From Sphingomonadaceae bacterium (GTDB taxonomy: Bacteria > Pseudomonadota > Alphaproteobacteria > Sphingomonadales > Sphingomonadaceae), in assembly GCA_013821585.1 (NCBI GenBank), contig JACDGO010000159.1:1-5610 (forward strand): a stretch of DNA of 5,610 nt, given 5' to 3'. A program made the position numbers and the translations under genes. The notes beneath the pieces are model-generated. The model was not told the origin of the DNA and ran no database searches. It saw only the letters and a program-made list of their open reading frames with translations. This document shows, in pieces, positions 1-5,610 of the stretch (positions within the stretch are counted from its first letter, which is position 1; each line of letters opens with the position of its first letter).

Positions 1-305
1 CTTCCACCCTTCGCACCCAGGCGGTTGCCTTGGACGCGACCCGCGACGGCGTGTTCGGCGGCGATCTGTCGCTGCGCTGGTCGCGACCGTTGCGCGTGAC
101 CGACGGAAGCTTGCGTCTCACCGGCCTGGGCACGCTCCTCGACCTCGCGCCGGAAGGCCGCGAGCAGGATGTCGAGGCAGTTTATGCGCGCGCGTTCGGC
201 CCCGGCATGCTGACGCTCAATAGCTATTGGCGGCGGCAGCCCGGCAATTTCCGCGCCGCGCCAGACGATATGGGGCTGGCTCTGCGCTACGGGTTTCAGT
301 TCTAG
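1..305 (+). CDS. C-terminal fragment of a probable outer-membrane beta-barrel protein (possibly an autotransporter such as an S8 peptidase)
   Basis: This is the 3' end of a gene that enters from the left edge. The reading frame is open from base 3 and encodes 100 residues before the TAG at 303-305. There is no sign of a true start here: the only early candidate is a TTG at 30, and the frame is open upstream of it. The sequence alternates polar and hydrophobic residues with short turns (for example DLSLRW, GSLRLTGLG, GMLTLNSYW, MGLALRYGFQF). It ends in phenylalanine, a typical C-terminal signal of outer-membrane beta-barrels recognised by the BAM machinery. The ending, with an Arg-rich strand followed by APDD and a final barrel strand, recalls the C-termini of sphingomonad S8-family serine peptidase autotransporters. 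That assignment is from memory and tentative, because no catalytic domain is visible. The gene converges on sufA and its stop codon overlaps the sufA stop. It is probably unrelated to iron-sulfur assembly. Confidence 0.6.
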   Translation, partial: STLRTQAVALDATRDGVFGGDLSLRWSRPLRVTDGSLRLTGLGTLLDLAPEGREQDVEAVYARAFGPGMLTLNSYWRRQPGNFRAAPDDMGLALRYGFQF

Positions 306-649
306 ACGGTGAAGCTCTCGCCGCAGCCGCACGCGCCCTTGGCGTTGGGATTCTCGAACACGAAGCCCGCGGCGAAATCGTCCTCGACCCAGTCCATGCG
401 GCTCCCGATCAGATAGAGCACCGAACCGCCGTCGATGAAGAACAGCCCGCCGGGCGTCTCGATCCGCTCGTCGAACGGCGCGGCCTCGGTCACGTAATCG
501 ACCGAATAGGCGAGGCCCGAACAGCCGCGGCGCGGCGTCGACAGCTTTACGGCGATCGCGCCCGCGGGCGCCTTGCCCATTAGATCGGCGATGCGCGCCT
601 CGGCCGCCGGGGTCAGCGTCAGCGCGGCGGGGCGGACGCGAGTGGCCAT
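302..649 (-). CDS. sufA: A-type iron-sulfur carrier protein (SufA/IscA/HesB family)
   Basis: This encodes a 115-residue cytosolic A-type carrier, thought to receive a newly built iron-sulfur cluster from the SufBCD scaffold and pass it to target apoproteins. The three family cysteines are present: Cys43 in RRGCSGLAY, and Cys107 and Cys109 in the C-terminal GACGCGESF. The body between them (FFIDGGSVLYLIGSRMDWVEDD and GFVFENPNAKG) is the usual HesB-like fold, and the length is normal for the family. The ATG at 647-649 overlaps the SufT-family stop by one base (TGATG), and a GGGGA lies seven bases upstream of it. This is the last gene of the operon. Its TAG (302-304) shares CTAG with the stop of the convergent gene, and no terminator hairpin is visible after it. 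SufA, IscA and ErpA are hard to tell apart by sequence alone, so the symbol rests on operon position. Confidence 0.93.
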   Translation of the reverse strand: MATRVRPAALTLTPAAEARIADLMGKAPAGAIAVKLSTPRRGCSGLAYSVDYVTEAAPFDERIETPGGLFFIDGGSVLYLIGSRMDWVEDDFAAGFVFENPNAKGACGCGESFTV

Positions 650-1092
650 CAGAGCATCCCCAGTTCAAGCCGTGCCTCGTCTGTCATCTTTGCGGGATCC
701 CACGGCGGATCCCAAACGAGATTGACCTCCGCGACGCCGACGCCGGGAACCGAGCCGATGCGCAGCTCGACCTCGCCCGGCATCGATTCGGCGACGGGAC
801 AGTTGGGCGTGGTCAACGTCATGTTGACGGTCACATGCCCCTCGTCGACCTCTACGCCGTAGATCAGCCCGAGGTCATAGATGTTGACCGGGATTTCGGG
901 ATCGTAAATATCCTTCAAGGCCTCGATCACGCCTTCATAAACGTCGCCGCCGGGTTCGCCCGGCGAGAGCTTCGGCGGCTCAGCCTTGAGGAAGCCGTCG
1001 AGATAGTCGCGCTTACGCTCGAACGACTCGCGCGCATCCTCCACCCTTGCCTTTGGGGGCGCTTCCACGCTTTCGACCTCTTCGACCTTCAT
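649..1092 (-). CDS. sufT: SUF-system DUF59/MIP18-family iron-sulfur assembly protein (SufT-like)
   Basis: This is a 147-residue protein of the DUF59/MIP18 family, the type found as an accessory gene in many SUF operons and implicated in iron-sulfur protein maturation. A charged, probably flexible N-terminus of about 50 residues is followed by the domain at about 52-147. Visible landmarks are the DPEIPVNIYDLGLIY block (residues 64-78), the TTPNCPVAESMP block with the conserved Cys98, and the C-terminal WDPPWDPAKMTDEAR block (127-141). The ATG at 1090-1092 overlaps the sufS stop as ATGA, with a GAGGGTG ribosome site just upstream inside sufS. Its own TGA overlaps the sufA start, so it is coupled on both sides. 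The phenylacetate-pathway protein PaaD belongs to the same superfamily, but the SUF context excludes it here. The exact biochemical step of this family is not settled, so the symbol is used for the family and position. Confidence 0.88.
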   Translation of the reverse strand: MKVEEVESVEAPPKARVEDARESFERKRDYLDGFLKAEPPKLSPGEPGGDVYEGVIEALKDIYDPEIPVNIYDLGLIYGVEVDEGHVTVNMTLTTPNCPVAESMPGEVELRIGSVPGVGVAEVNLVWDPPWDPAKMTDEARLELGML

Positions 1093-2321
1093 CCGAACAC
1101 CCTCGTCACCCGTTCGATGCCGCGCACCAGCGCGTCGATATCCTGTGGCCCGTTATACACCCCGAAGCTCGCGCGCGCCGTCGCATCGACGCCGAGCGCC
1201 TCCATCAGCGGCTGCGCGCAATGATGCCCGGCACGGATCGCCACCTTCTCCTCGTCCAATATGGTGGCGACATCGTGCGGATGCACCCCTTCGACGTTAA
1301 AGCTGACGATGCCCGCCGAATCCTCGGGACCGTAGAGGCGCACCGAGTTGAGCGAGCGCAGCTCATCGCGGGTCTGGGCGACGAGCGCGGTTTCGTGCGC
1401 ATGGATGCGGTCGAGGCCGATGCCTTCGACATAATCGATCGCAGCGTGAAGTCCGAGCGCGCCGACGATGTGCGGTGTCCCCGCCTCGAAGCGCGCGGGC
1501 GGGGGGGCATAAGTGGTGCGTTCGAACGACACGCGGTCGATCATCGCGCCGCCGCCCTGCCACGGCGGCATCGCGTCGAGGATTTCGCCCCGCGCCCACA
1601 GCACGCCGAGCCCGGTCGGGCCGTAGAGCTTGTGCGCTGAAAACACATAGAAATCGCAAAGAAGATCACGGAGAGTCACACCAAGACGCGGTACCGCCTG
1701 GCAGCCATCGAGGAGCAGCTTCGCGCCCACGGCTTGGGCGAGGTCCGCCGCACGGCGGGCGTCGAGAACCGAGCCCAGGACATTGGAAACATGGGCGAAG
1801 GCGACGAGCTTGTGCCGCGGTGTCAGCATCGCTTCGGCGGCGTCGAGGTCGATGCGACCGTCGGCGGTGAGCGGGCAGACGTCGATCTCGATGCCGTTAC
1901 GATCCCGTAACAACTGCCATGGCACGATGTTCGAATGATGCTCGAGACGACTGAGCAGGATGCGGTCGCCGACTTTGAGCGACACGCCCCAGCTTTGCGC
2001 GACGAGGTTGATCGCCTCGGTCGCGCCGCGCGTGAAGACAATCTCGTCGGCCTTCGCGCCGATGAACTCGGCGACCCGCGCACGCGCCGCCTCATAGCGA
2101 AGCGTCATGTCGGCGGAGCGCGCGTAGACGCCGCGATGGACGGTCGCATAGGTCTCGCCATAGCCGCGCGCGATCGTGTCGATCACGGCCCGCGGCTTCT
2201 GCGCGGTGGCGGCGGTGTCGAGATACGCCCAGCCGGGGGGAATCGCCGGGAAGTCGACGAGCGTGTCGAGCTCTTTCCCTTCAGAGAAAGAAAGCGGCTT
2301 TTGGAGCGCCGCCTGGCTCAC
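1089..2321 (-). CDS. sufS: Cysteine desulfurase, group II, PLP-dependent (SufS)
   Basis: This 410-residue enzyme converts L-cysteine to L-alanine and holds the sulfur as a persulfide for the SufBCD scaffold. Visible features in order are the N-terminal YLDTAATAQKP (33-43), TRGATEAIN (97-105) near the cofactor phosphate, LEHHSN (126-131), Asp205 in LLLDGCQAV (expected partner of the PLP ring nitrogen), the PLP lysine Lys231 in FSAHKLYGPTG, and Arg363 with catalytic Cys368 in IRAGHHCAQP. The RAGHHCAQP form and the length mark the SufS group rather than IscS/NifS. The start is a GTG at 2319-2321 that overlaps the sufD stop (GTGA), with a strong GGGAGG site five bases upstream. Cys207 and Arg212 replace the Ala and His of E. 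coli SufS at the same places, probably a lineage variation. SufS enzymes need SufE or SufU for good activity, and neither is visible here. Confidence 0.96.
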   Translation of the reverse strand: MSQAALQKPLSFSEGKELDTLVDFPAIPPGWAYLDTAATAQKPRAVIDTIARGYGETYATVHRGVYARSADMTLRYEAARARVAEFIGAKADEIVFTRGATEAINLVAQSWGVSLKVGDRILLSRLEHHSNIVPWQLLRDRNGIEIDVCPLTADGRIDLDAAEAMLTPRHKLVAFAHVSNVLGSVLDARRAADLAQAVGAKLLLDGCQAVPRLGVTLRDLLCDFYVFSAHKLYGPTGLGVLWARGEILDAMPPWQGGGAMIDRVSFERTTYAPPPARFEAGTPHIVGALGLHAAIDYVEGIGLDRIHAHETALVAQTRDELRSLNSVRLYGPEDSAGIVSFNVEGVHPHDVATILDEEKVAIRAGHHCAQPLMEALGVDATARASFGVYNGPQDIDALVRGIERVTRVFG

Positions 2322-3040
2322 GCCAGCCTCCCGAGAGCGGCGAGCGCCGCCGCCCCGAGGCTCGGGTCCGCGCCTTCAAACACTTCGGCGACGAACGCCC
2401 GCAGCAGAAGGGTCCGCGCCTCCGCCGGCGCCAATCCGCGCGACGCGAGGTAGAACAGCGCGTTCTTGTCCAATTCCCCAACCGCCGCGCCGTGCGCGCA
2501 CTTCACGTCGTCGGCGAAGATTTCGAGCTCGGGCTTGGCGTTCGCGGTCGCGGTGCGGGTGAGGAGCATCGCGCGCACCGACTGGCTCGCGTCGGTCTTC
2601 TGCGCGTCGCGCGAGACCGCGACCTTGCCGAGATAGGAGCCGGTCGCCTTGCCGCCGAGGATCGAGCGCACCGTCTGGCGGCTCGTCGCGTTCGGCGCAA
2701 CGTGGCGGACGGTGGTGGCGATCTCCAGATTCGCGTCGCCGCCACCGATCTGCACGCCACCCAGCTCGAAATGCGCGCCGTCGTGGAGGGTGACATCGAT
2801 GGCGACGCGGCCGTAGCCCGCACCCGCATTCAGCACATGAAATTCAAACCGCGCGCTAGGAGCGAGCGTGACCGCGAAGTCGTAGATGCCGGCGTCGGTG
2901 ATCAAATGCCGTGTCTCGCTCGCGCCCGCAGGTACATCGATGACGATAGCGGGTGGAACCGGCCACAAGCGCGCGACAGCATCCAAATCGCTGTAACGCC
3001 AAGCCTCATCGCGGCGCGTAGGGAGAGCGACGGCCATCAT
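2318..3040 (-). CDS. sufD: Short SufD subunit of the SufBCD scaffold
   Basis: This 240-residue protein is homologous to SufD, which pairs with SufB and binds SufC in the cytosolic cluster-assembly scaffold. The N-terminus (LPTRRDEAWRYSDLDAV, residues 6-22) matches the LPTR..NWKYTPL block of E. coli SufD. It is followed by a beta-rich core (about 44-165) and then the diagnostic C-terminal block ELEIFADDVKCAHGAAVGEL (171-190) with Cys181 and His183, the latter at the position of E. coli His360. The helical SufC-binding end follows (DKNALFYLASRGLAPAEAR). At 240 residues it is far shorter than the roughly 420 of E. coli SufD. The residues before the N-terminal motif and much of the segment between it and the beta core are absent. 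There is no frameshift or stop, so this looks like a compact natural form. Two adjacent ATGs (3038-3040 and 3035-3037) could both start it. GAAGGG lies eight bases before the first. Confidence 0.92.
   Translation of the reverse strand: MMAVALPTRRDEAWRYSDLDAVARLWPVPPAIVIDVPAGASETRHLITDAGIYDFAVTLAPSARFEFHVLNAGAGYGRVAIDVTLHDGAHFELGGVQIGGGDANLEIATTVRHVAPNATSRQTVRSILGGKATGSYLGKVAVSRDAQKTDASQSVRAMLLTRTATANAKPELEIFADDVKCAHGAAVGELDKNALFYLASRGLAPAEARTLLLRAFVAEVFEGADPSLGAAALAALGRLA
2327..2332 (-). promoter_or_regulatory. Ribosome binding site for sufS deciding the GTG start
   Basis: GGGAGG on the coding strand lies inside the end of sufD, five bases before the GTG at 2319-2321. No nearby ATG gives a better start, so the site supports GTG and the GTGA overlap with the sufD stop. 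Confidence 0.65.
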
Positions 3041-3048
3041 GCGCCGAA

Positions 3049-3054
3049 CCCTTC
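3049..3054 (-). promoter_or_regulatory. sufD ribosome binding site at the edge of the inverted repeat
   Basis: On the coding strand GAAGGG sits eight bases upstream of the first sufD ATG. Its GAAG part is the last four bases of the inner arm of the adjacent inverted repeat. It can pair with CTTC at 3155-3158, and the two following G residues can form wobble pairs. If the hairpin forms in the mRNA, the ribosome site would be at least partly hidden. That effect is inferred. Confidence 0.55.
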
Positions 3055-3158
3055 GCGCCTTCCTTCTTCTTCGCGCCTTTGCGTGGAACCCCTTCCCTTT
3101 GCCGAAACCAAGCGAAGAATTTCACGCGAAGGCGCGAAGGAGTAGGAAAGGTGCGAAG
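3051..3158. repeat. Long imperfect inverted repeat between sufC and sufD
   Basis: The arms are 3051-3088 and 3120-3158, separated by a 31-base spacer. Aligned by hand on the sufD coding strand, 33 of 38 positions pair, with five mismatches and one bulged base. Four of the five mismatches are A-C, which would be G-T wobbles on the other strand. Each arm is built from a subrepeat: TTCGCGCCTT occurs at 3052-3061 and again at 3070-3079, with complementary copies in the other arm. The style (CGCGAAGG-like units facing each other) resembles REP-type or small mobile intergenic palindromes that are widespread in proteobacterial genomes. Membership in a named family was not checked. The element fills most of the only real gap in the operon. 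Confidence 0.8.
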
Positions 3159-3188
3159 AAGGGATTGTGCCTGCGGTGCGGAGGGGAG

Positions 3189-3932
3189 TCACGCCGCAAT
3201 CTCCCGGTAACCTTCGCGCTCGAGTTCGTGCGCGAGTTCGGGGCCGCCGGTGCGGGTGATTCGGCCGGCGTCGAGGACGTGGACGTAGTCGGGTTTCACA
3301 TAGTCGAGCAGGCGCTGATAATGCGTGATCAGCAGCACCGCCTTGTCGGGCTTGCGCATGATGCGGTTGATGCCGTCGCCGACGACGCGTAGCGCGTCGA
3401 TGTCGAGGCCCGAATCGGTCTCGTCGAGCACCGCGAGCTTGGGGTCGATGATGCCCATCTGCACCATCTCGCCCCGCTTCTTCTCGCCGCCCGAAAAGCC
3501 GACGTTCACCGGGCGCTTGAGCATGTCCATGTCGACGCCGAGCGCGGCGGCCTGCTCGCGCGCGATGCGCAGGAAATCCGCGCCCGAAAGCGGCGCCTCC
3601 CCGCGCGCCTTGCGCTGCGCGTTGAGGCTCTCGCGCAGGAACTGGACATTCGACACGCCGGGGATTTCGACCGGATATTGAAAGCCGAGGAACAGGCCCG
3701 CAGCAGCGCGCTCGTGAGGCGCGAGCGCGAGCAGGTCTTGGTCGTCGAACGTCACCGATCCTTGCGTCACCTCATACCCCGGCCGCCCGCCGAGCACATA
3801 GGCGAGCGTCGACTTTCCCGCCCCGTTCGGTCCCATGATCGCATGGATTTCACCCGCGTTGAGCGCGAGGGTGAGGCCGTTGAGGATCGCCTTGTCGGAG
3901 ACGGTGGCGTGGAGGTTATGGATTTGGAGCAT
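3189..3932 (-). CDS. sufC: SufC ATPase of the SufBCD iron-sulfur scaffold
   Basis: This is a 247-residue ABC-type ATPase. It is soluble and works with SufB and SufD, where ATP binding reshapes the scaffold for cluster assembly. Visible motifs are Walker A GPNGAGKST (34-42), the Q-loop glutamine Gln85 in FQYPVEIPGV, the SufC-type signature FSGGEKKR (146-153), Walker B LAVLDETDSGLD with Asp170 and Glu171, and the H-loop His204 in LLITHYQR. Length and all motifs are typical of the family. The ATG at 3930-3932 gives the canonical MLQIHNL start and overlaps the stop of the upstream membrane-protein gene as TGATG. There is no clear ribosome site, so translation is probably coupled to that gene. The frame happens to stay open upstream to 4322, but that stretch overlaps the membrane-protein gene and sufB and is not SufC-like. 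Downstream, 148 bases separate it from sufD. Confidence 0.97.
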   Translation of the reverse strand: MLQIHNLHATVSDKAILNGLTLALNAGEIHAIMGPNGAGKSTLAYVLGGRPGYEVTQGSVTFDDQDLLALAPHERAAAGLFLGFQYPVEIPGVSNVQFLRESLNAQRKARGEAPLSGADFLRIAREQAAALGVDMDMLKRPVNVGFSGGEKKRGEMVQMGIIDPKLAVLDETDSGLDIDALRVVGDGINRIMRKPDKAVLLITHYQRLLDYVKPDYVHVLDAGRITRTGGPELAHELEREGYREIAA

Positions 3933-4306
3933 CAGCGAAAATAACTCGTTCTCAATGATCGCGATATTAGCTGTGTGCGAACCAAAAAACTGGCAGTGAG
4001 CACCGTGACTAAAGTGGCTAAGGCCATGAGGATCGTAGGGTTCGCGAACGCTTGGCCTAACGGACGGCCGGTATCGATATGCCGCACAAACTCGTGTCCA
4101 AGAGCGCCGCCTGCGATACCTCCGAAATAGAACGTCGATCGATCGAATAAGCCTGGCAAATCTATAGCTTGATGCGCAGCTAAGGCAGCCAGGCCACCAG
4201 ATGCCGAGCCCACAATTAATAAGGTCGAACCCCTTAGGCCGACAATAAATGCTTCGAAGATTAGAGCCGATATAAGGATGGCCAAACGGCGCGGCAGCGA
4301 GATCAC
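3932..4306 (-). CDS. Unrecognised small membrane protein inserted between sufB and sufC
   Basis: This is a 124-residue protein whose family I do not recognise. Three hydrophobic stretches are likely membrane segments: about 8-24 ([15 protein letters not shown]), about 28-46 (a small-residue-rich helix with [12 protein letters not shown]) and about 91-109 ([19 protein letters not shown]). A glycine-rich middle part ([13 protein letters not shown], 61-73) could add a re-entrant or weak fourth segment. The basic N-terminus (LPRR) and C-terminus (RSLRTSYFR) suggest cytosolic ends, although an odd number of helices would place them on opposite sides. There are no cysteines, so it is not an obvious cluster ligand. 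The GTG at 4304-4306 overlaps the sufB stop (GTGA) and has a strong GAGGGGAG six bases upstream. The TGA overlaps the sufC ATG (TGATG). GC is about 53 percent over 3961-4260 against well above 60 percent in the adjacent suf genes. It uses seven TTA, three CTA and three ATA codons plus AGG and AGA, which suggests recent acquisition or weak codon selection. Confidence 0.75.
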   Translation of the reverse strand: MISLPRRLAILISALIFEAFIVGLRGSTLLIVGSASGGLAALAAHQAIDLPGLFDRSTFYFGGIAGGALGHEFVRHIDTGRPLGQAFANPTILMALATLVTVLTASFLVRTQLISRSLRTSYFR

Positions 4307-5610
4307 CCCACACTCCCCTCAAGCGAAATCCCCAACAGCTTCTGCGCCTCGACCGCGAACTCCATCGGCAGCTGCTGCAGCACTTCCTTCGCGAAGCCGT
4401 TGACGATCAGCGCGACTGCTTCCTCTGCGCTCAGGCCGCGCTGCATCGCGTAGAAGAGCTGGTCGTCGCTGATCTTGCTGGTGGTGGCTTCGTGCTCGAT
4501 TTGCGCGCTCGGGTTGCGGACCTCGATATAGGGGATGGTGTGCGCGCCGCAGTCGCCGCCGAGAAGCAGCGAATCGCACTGAGTGAAGTTGCGCACCCCT
4601 TCCGCGCCCGAATTGACGCGAACGAGGCCGCGATAGGTGTTGTTCGAGCGCCCCGCGCTGATGCCCTTCGAGACGATCGTCGAGCGCGTGTTCTTGCCGA
4701 TGTGCAGCATCTTGGTGCCGGTATCAGCCTGTTGCCGGTTATTGGTGACCGCGACCGAGTAGAATTCGCCGACCGACCCGTCGCCCTTCAGGATGCACGA
4801 CGGATATTTCCAGGTGATCGCGCTGCCGGTCTCGACCTGCGTCCACGACACTTTCGAGCGGTCGCCTTTGCATAGCGCGCGCTTGGTGACGAAGTTGAAG
4901 ATGCCGCCTCGCCCCTCGGCGTCGCCCGGATACCAGTTCTGGACGGTCGAATATTTGATCTCGGCGTCGTCGAGCGCGACGAGCTCGACCACTGCGGCGT
5001 GGAGCTGGTTCTCGTCGCGCATCGGCGCAGTGCAGCCTTCGAGGTAACTGACGTAGCTGCCCTTGTCGGCCACAATTAGCGTGCGCTCGAATTGTCCGGT
5101 GTTCTCCGCGTTGATGCGGAAATAGGTGCTGAGCTCCATCGGGCAGCGCACGCCCTCCGGCACGTAGACGAACGTCCCGTCGGAGAAGACCGCGCTGTTG
5201 AGGCAGGCGAAATAATTGTCGCGCTGCGGCACCACGCTGCCGAGATATTTGCGGACGAGATCGGGATATTCGCGGATCGCCTCGCTGATCGAGCGGAAGA
5301 TGACGCCCGCGCGTTCGAGTTCGGCGCGGAAGGTAGTGGCGACGCTGACCGAATCGAACACCGCGTCGACCGCGACCTTGCGCGCGCCCTCGACGCCCGC
5401 GAGCACTTTCTGCTCCTCGATCGGAATGCCGAGCTTTTCATAGACGCGCAGGATTTCGGGATCGACCTCGTCGAGGCTGCCGAGCTTCACCTTCGCGCGC
5501 GGCTCCGCGTAATAATAGGCGTCCTGAAAGTCGATCGGGGGGATGTCGAGCTTCGCCCAGCTCACCTCCTCCATCGTCAGCCAGGCGCGATAGGCCTTCA
5601 GCCGCCAGTC
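4303..5610 (-). CDS. sufB: SufB scaffold subunit, 5' end beyond the window
   Basis: The frame is open to the window edge and encodes 435 residues before the TGA at 4303-4305. About 60 N-terminal residues appear to be missing compared with the roughly 495-residue E. coli protein. An internal ATG at 5572-5574 is not the start, because the codons before it read [12 protein letters not shown], which is conserved SufB sequence. SufB is the core scaffold on which the cluster forms, in complex with SufC and SufD. Landmarks, numbered from that ATG, are [15 protein letters not shown] (11-25), [17 protein letters not shown] (139-155), [20 protein letters not shown] (178-197), [20 protein letters not shown] (329-348) and [17 protein letters not shown] (359-375). 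Cys333, His361 and Glu362 line up by spacing with E. coli Cys405, His433 and Glu434, residues reported as important for cluster formation. The C-terminus GISLEGSVG is typical. It is the first suf gene seen in the operon, and its promoter lies outside the window. Confidence 0.97.
   Translation of the reverse strand, partial: DWRLKAYRAWLTMEEVSWAKLDIPPIDFQDAYYYAEPRAKVKLGSLDEVDPEILRVYEKLGIPIEEQKVLAGVEGARKVAVDAVFDSVSVATTFRAELERAGVIFRSISEAIREYPDLVRKYLGSVVPQRDNYFACLNSAVFSDGTFVYVPEGVRCPMELSTYFRINAENTGQFERTLIVADKGSYVSYLEGCTAPMRDENQLHAAVVELVALDDAEIKYSTVQNWYPGDAEGRGGIFNFVTKRALCKGDRSKVSWTQVETGSAITWKYPSCILKGDGSVGEFYSVAVTNNRQQADTGTKMLHIGKNTRSTIVSKGISAGRSNNTYRGLVRVNSGAEGVRNFTQCDSLLLGGDCGAHTIPYIEVRNPSAQIEHEATTSKISDDQLFYAMQRGLSAEEAVALIVNGFAKEVLQQLPMEFAVEAQKLLGISLEGSVG
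4313..4320 (-). promoter_or_regulatory. Strong ribosome binding site for the membrane protein gene
   Basis: On the coding strand GAGGGGAG lies within the last codons of sufB, six bases before the GTG at 4304-4306. It is a good match to the Shine-Dalgarno consensus at correct spacing. It supports both the unusual GTG start and the reality of the small gene between sufB and sufC. Confidence 0.6.

Noticed and set aside
1047..1640. Long plus-strand open frame opposite sufS
   Set aside because: It is antisense to a clearly conserved enzyme in GC-rich DNA, where such shadow frames are common. The arginine-rich translation looks like nothing known.
3052..3079. Possible start of a CRISPR-like or tandem array
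   Set aside because: There are only two copies of a 10-base unit, with no regular spacers. They are better explained as substructure of one arm of the inverted repeat.
3141..3188. Possible rho-independent terminator after sufC
   Set aside because: The stem is long and interrupted, its loop is 31 bases, and no run of T follows it on the coding strand. It does not look like an intrinsic terminator, although it may affect RNA stability.
3039..3392. Plus-strand open frame across the sufC-sufD gap with a repetitive basic peptide (ARRSRKGAKK)
   Set aside because: It is the translation of the inverted repeat continuing antisense into sufC. It has no conserved domain or convincing start.
3933..4322. 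In-frame upstream extension of sufC that would give a 377-residue protein
   Set aside because: The first 130 residues have no SufC similarity, overlap the membrane-protein gene in another frame, and begin inside the end of sufB. The ATG at 3930-3932 gives the standard SufC N-terminus and length.
5572..5574. ATG as the start of sufB
   Set aside because: The frame continues upstream to the window edge with residues conserved in SufB (YRAWLT), no good ribosome site precedes this ATG, and starting here would drop about 70 residues from the family length.

Overview
The window is a GC-rich stretch that most resembles an alphaproteobacterium of the Sphingomonadales. That placement rests on the gene order, the unusually short SufD, the protein sequences and the base composition. 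It is an inference from recognition, not from a search. Almost the whole window is one minus-strand operon for SUF iron-sulfur cluster assembly.

Reading the operon in its own direction, from high to low coordinates: sufB (5' end beyond the window edge, 5610-4303), an unrecognised 124-residue membrane protein (4306-3932), sufC (3932-3189), a 148-base gap filled by a long imperfect inverted repeat (3051-3158), sufD (3040-2318), sufS (2321-1089), a SufT-like DUF59/MIP18-family gene (1092-649) and a sufA-type A-type carrier (649-302). Every junction except sufC-sufD is a 1- or 4-base stop/start overlap (GTGA, TGATG, GTGA, ATGA, TGATG). This points to one transcript with translational coupling. 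From the left edge, the last 100 codons of a plus-strand gene run into sufA. The product looks like the C-terminal part of an outer-membrane beta-barrel, and the two convergent stop codons share one CTAG.

How the genes work together, from known SUF biochemistry: SufS takes sulfur from cysteine as a persulfide. The SufB/SufC/SufD scaffold, driven by the SufC ATPase, builds the cluster. SufA-type and SufT-type proteins help deliver or mature it. The sulfur acceptor SufE or SufU and the usual Rrf2-type regulator are not in the window. The promoter would lie upstream of sufB, beyond position 5610.

Two things are not explained by the standard pathway. One is the membrane-protein gene locked between sufB and sufC by overlapping codons, with clearly lower GC and rare codons. 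The other is the inverted repeat between sufC and sufD, whose inner edge includes most of the sufD ribosome binding site.
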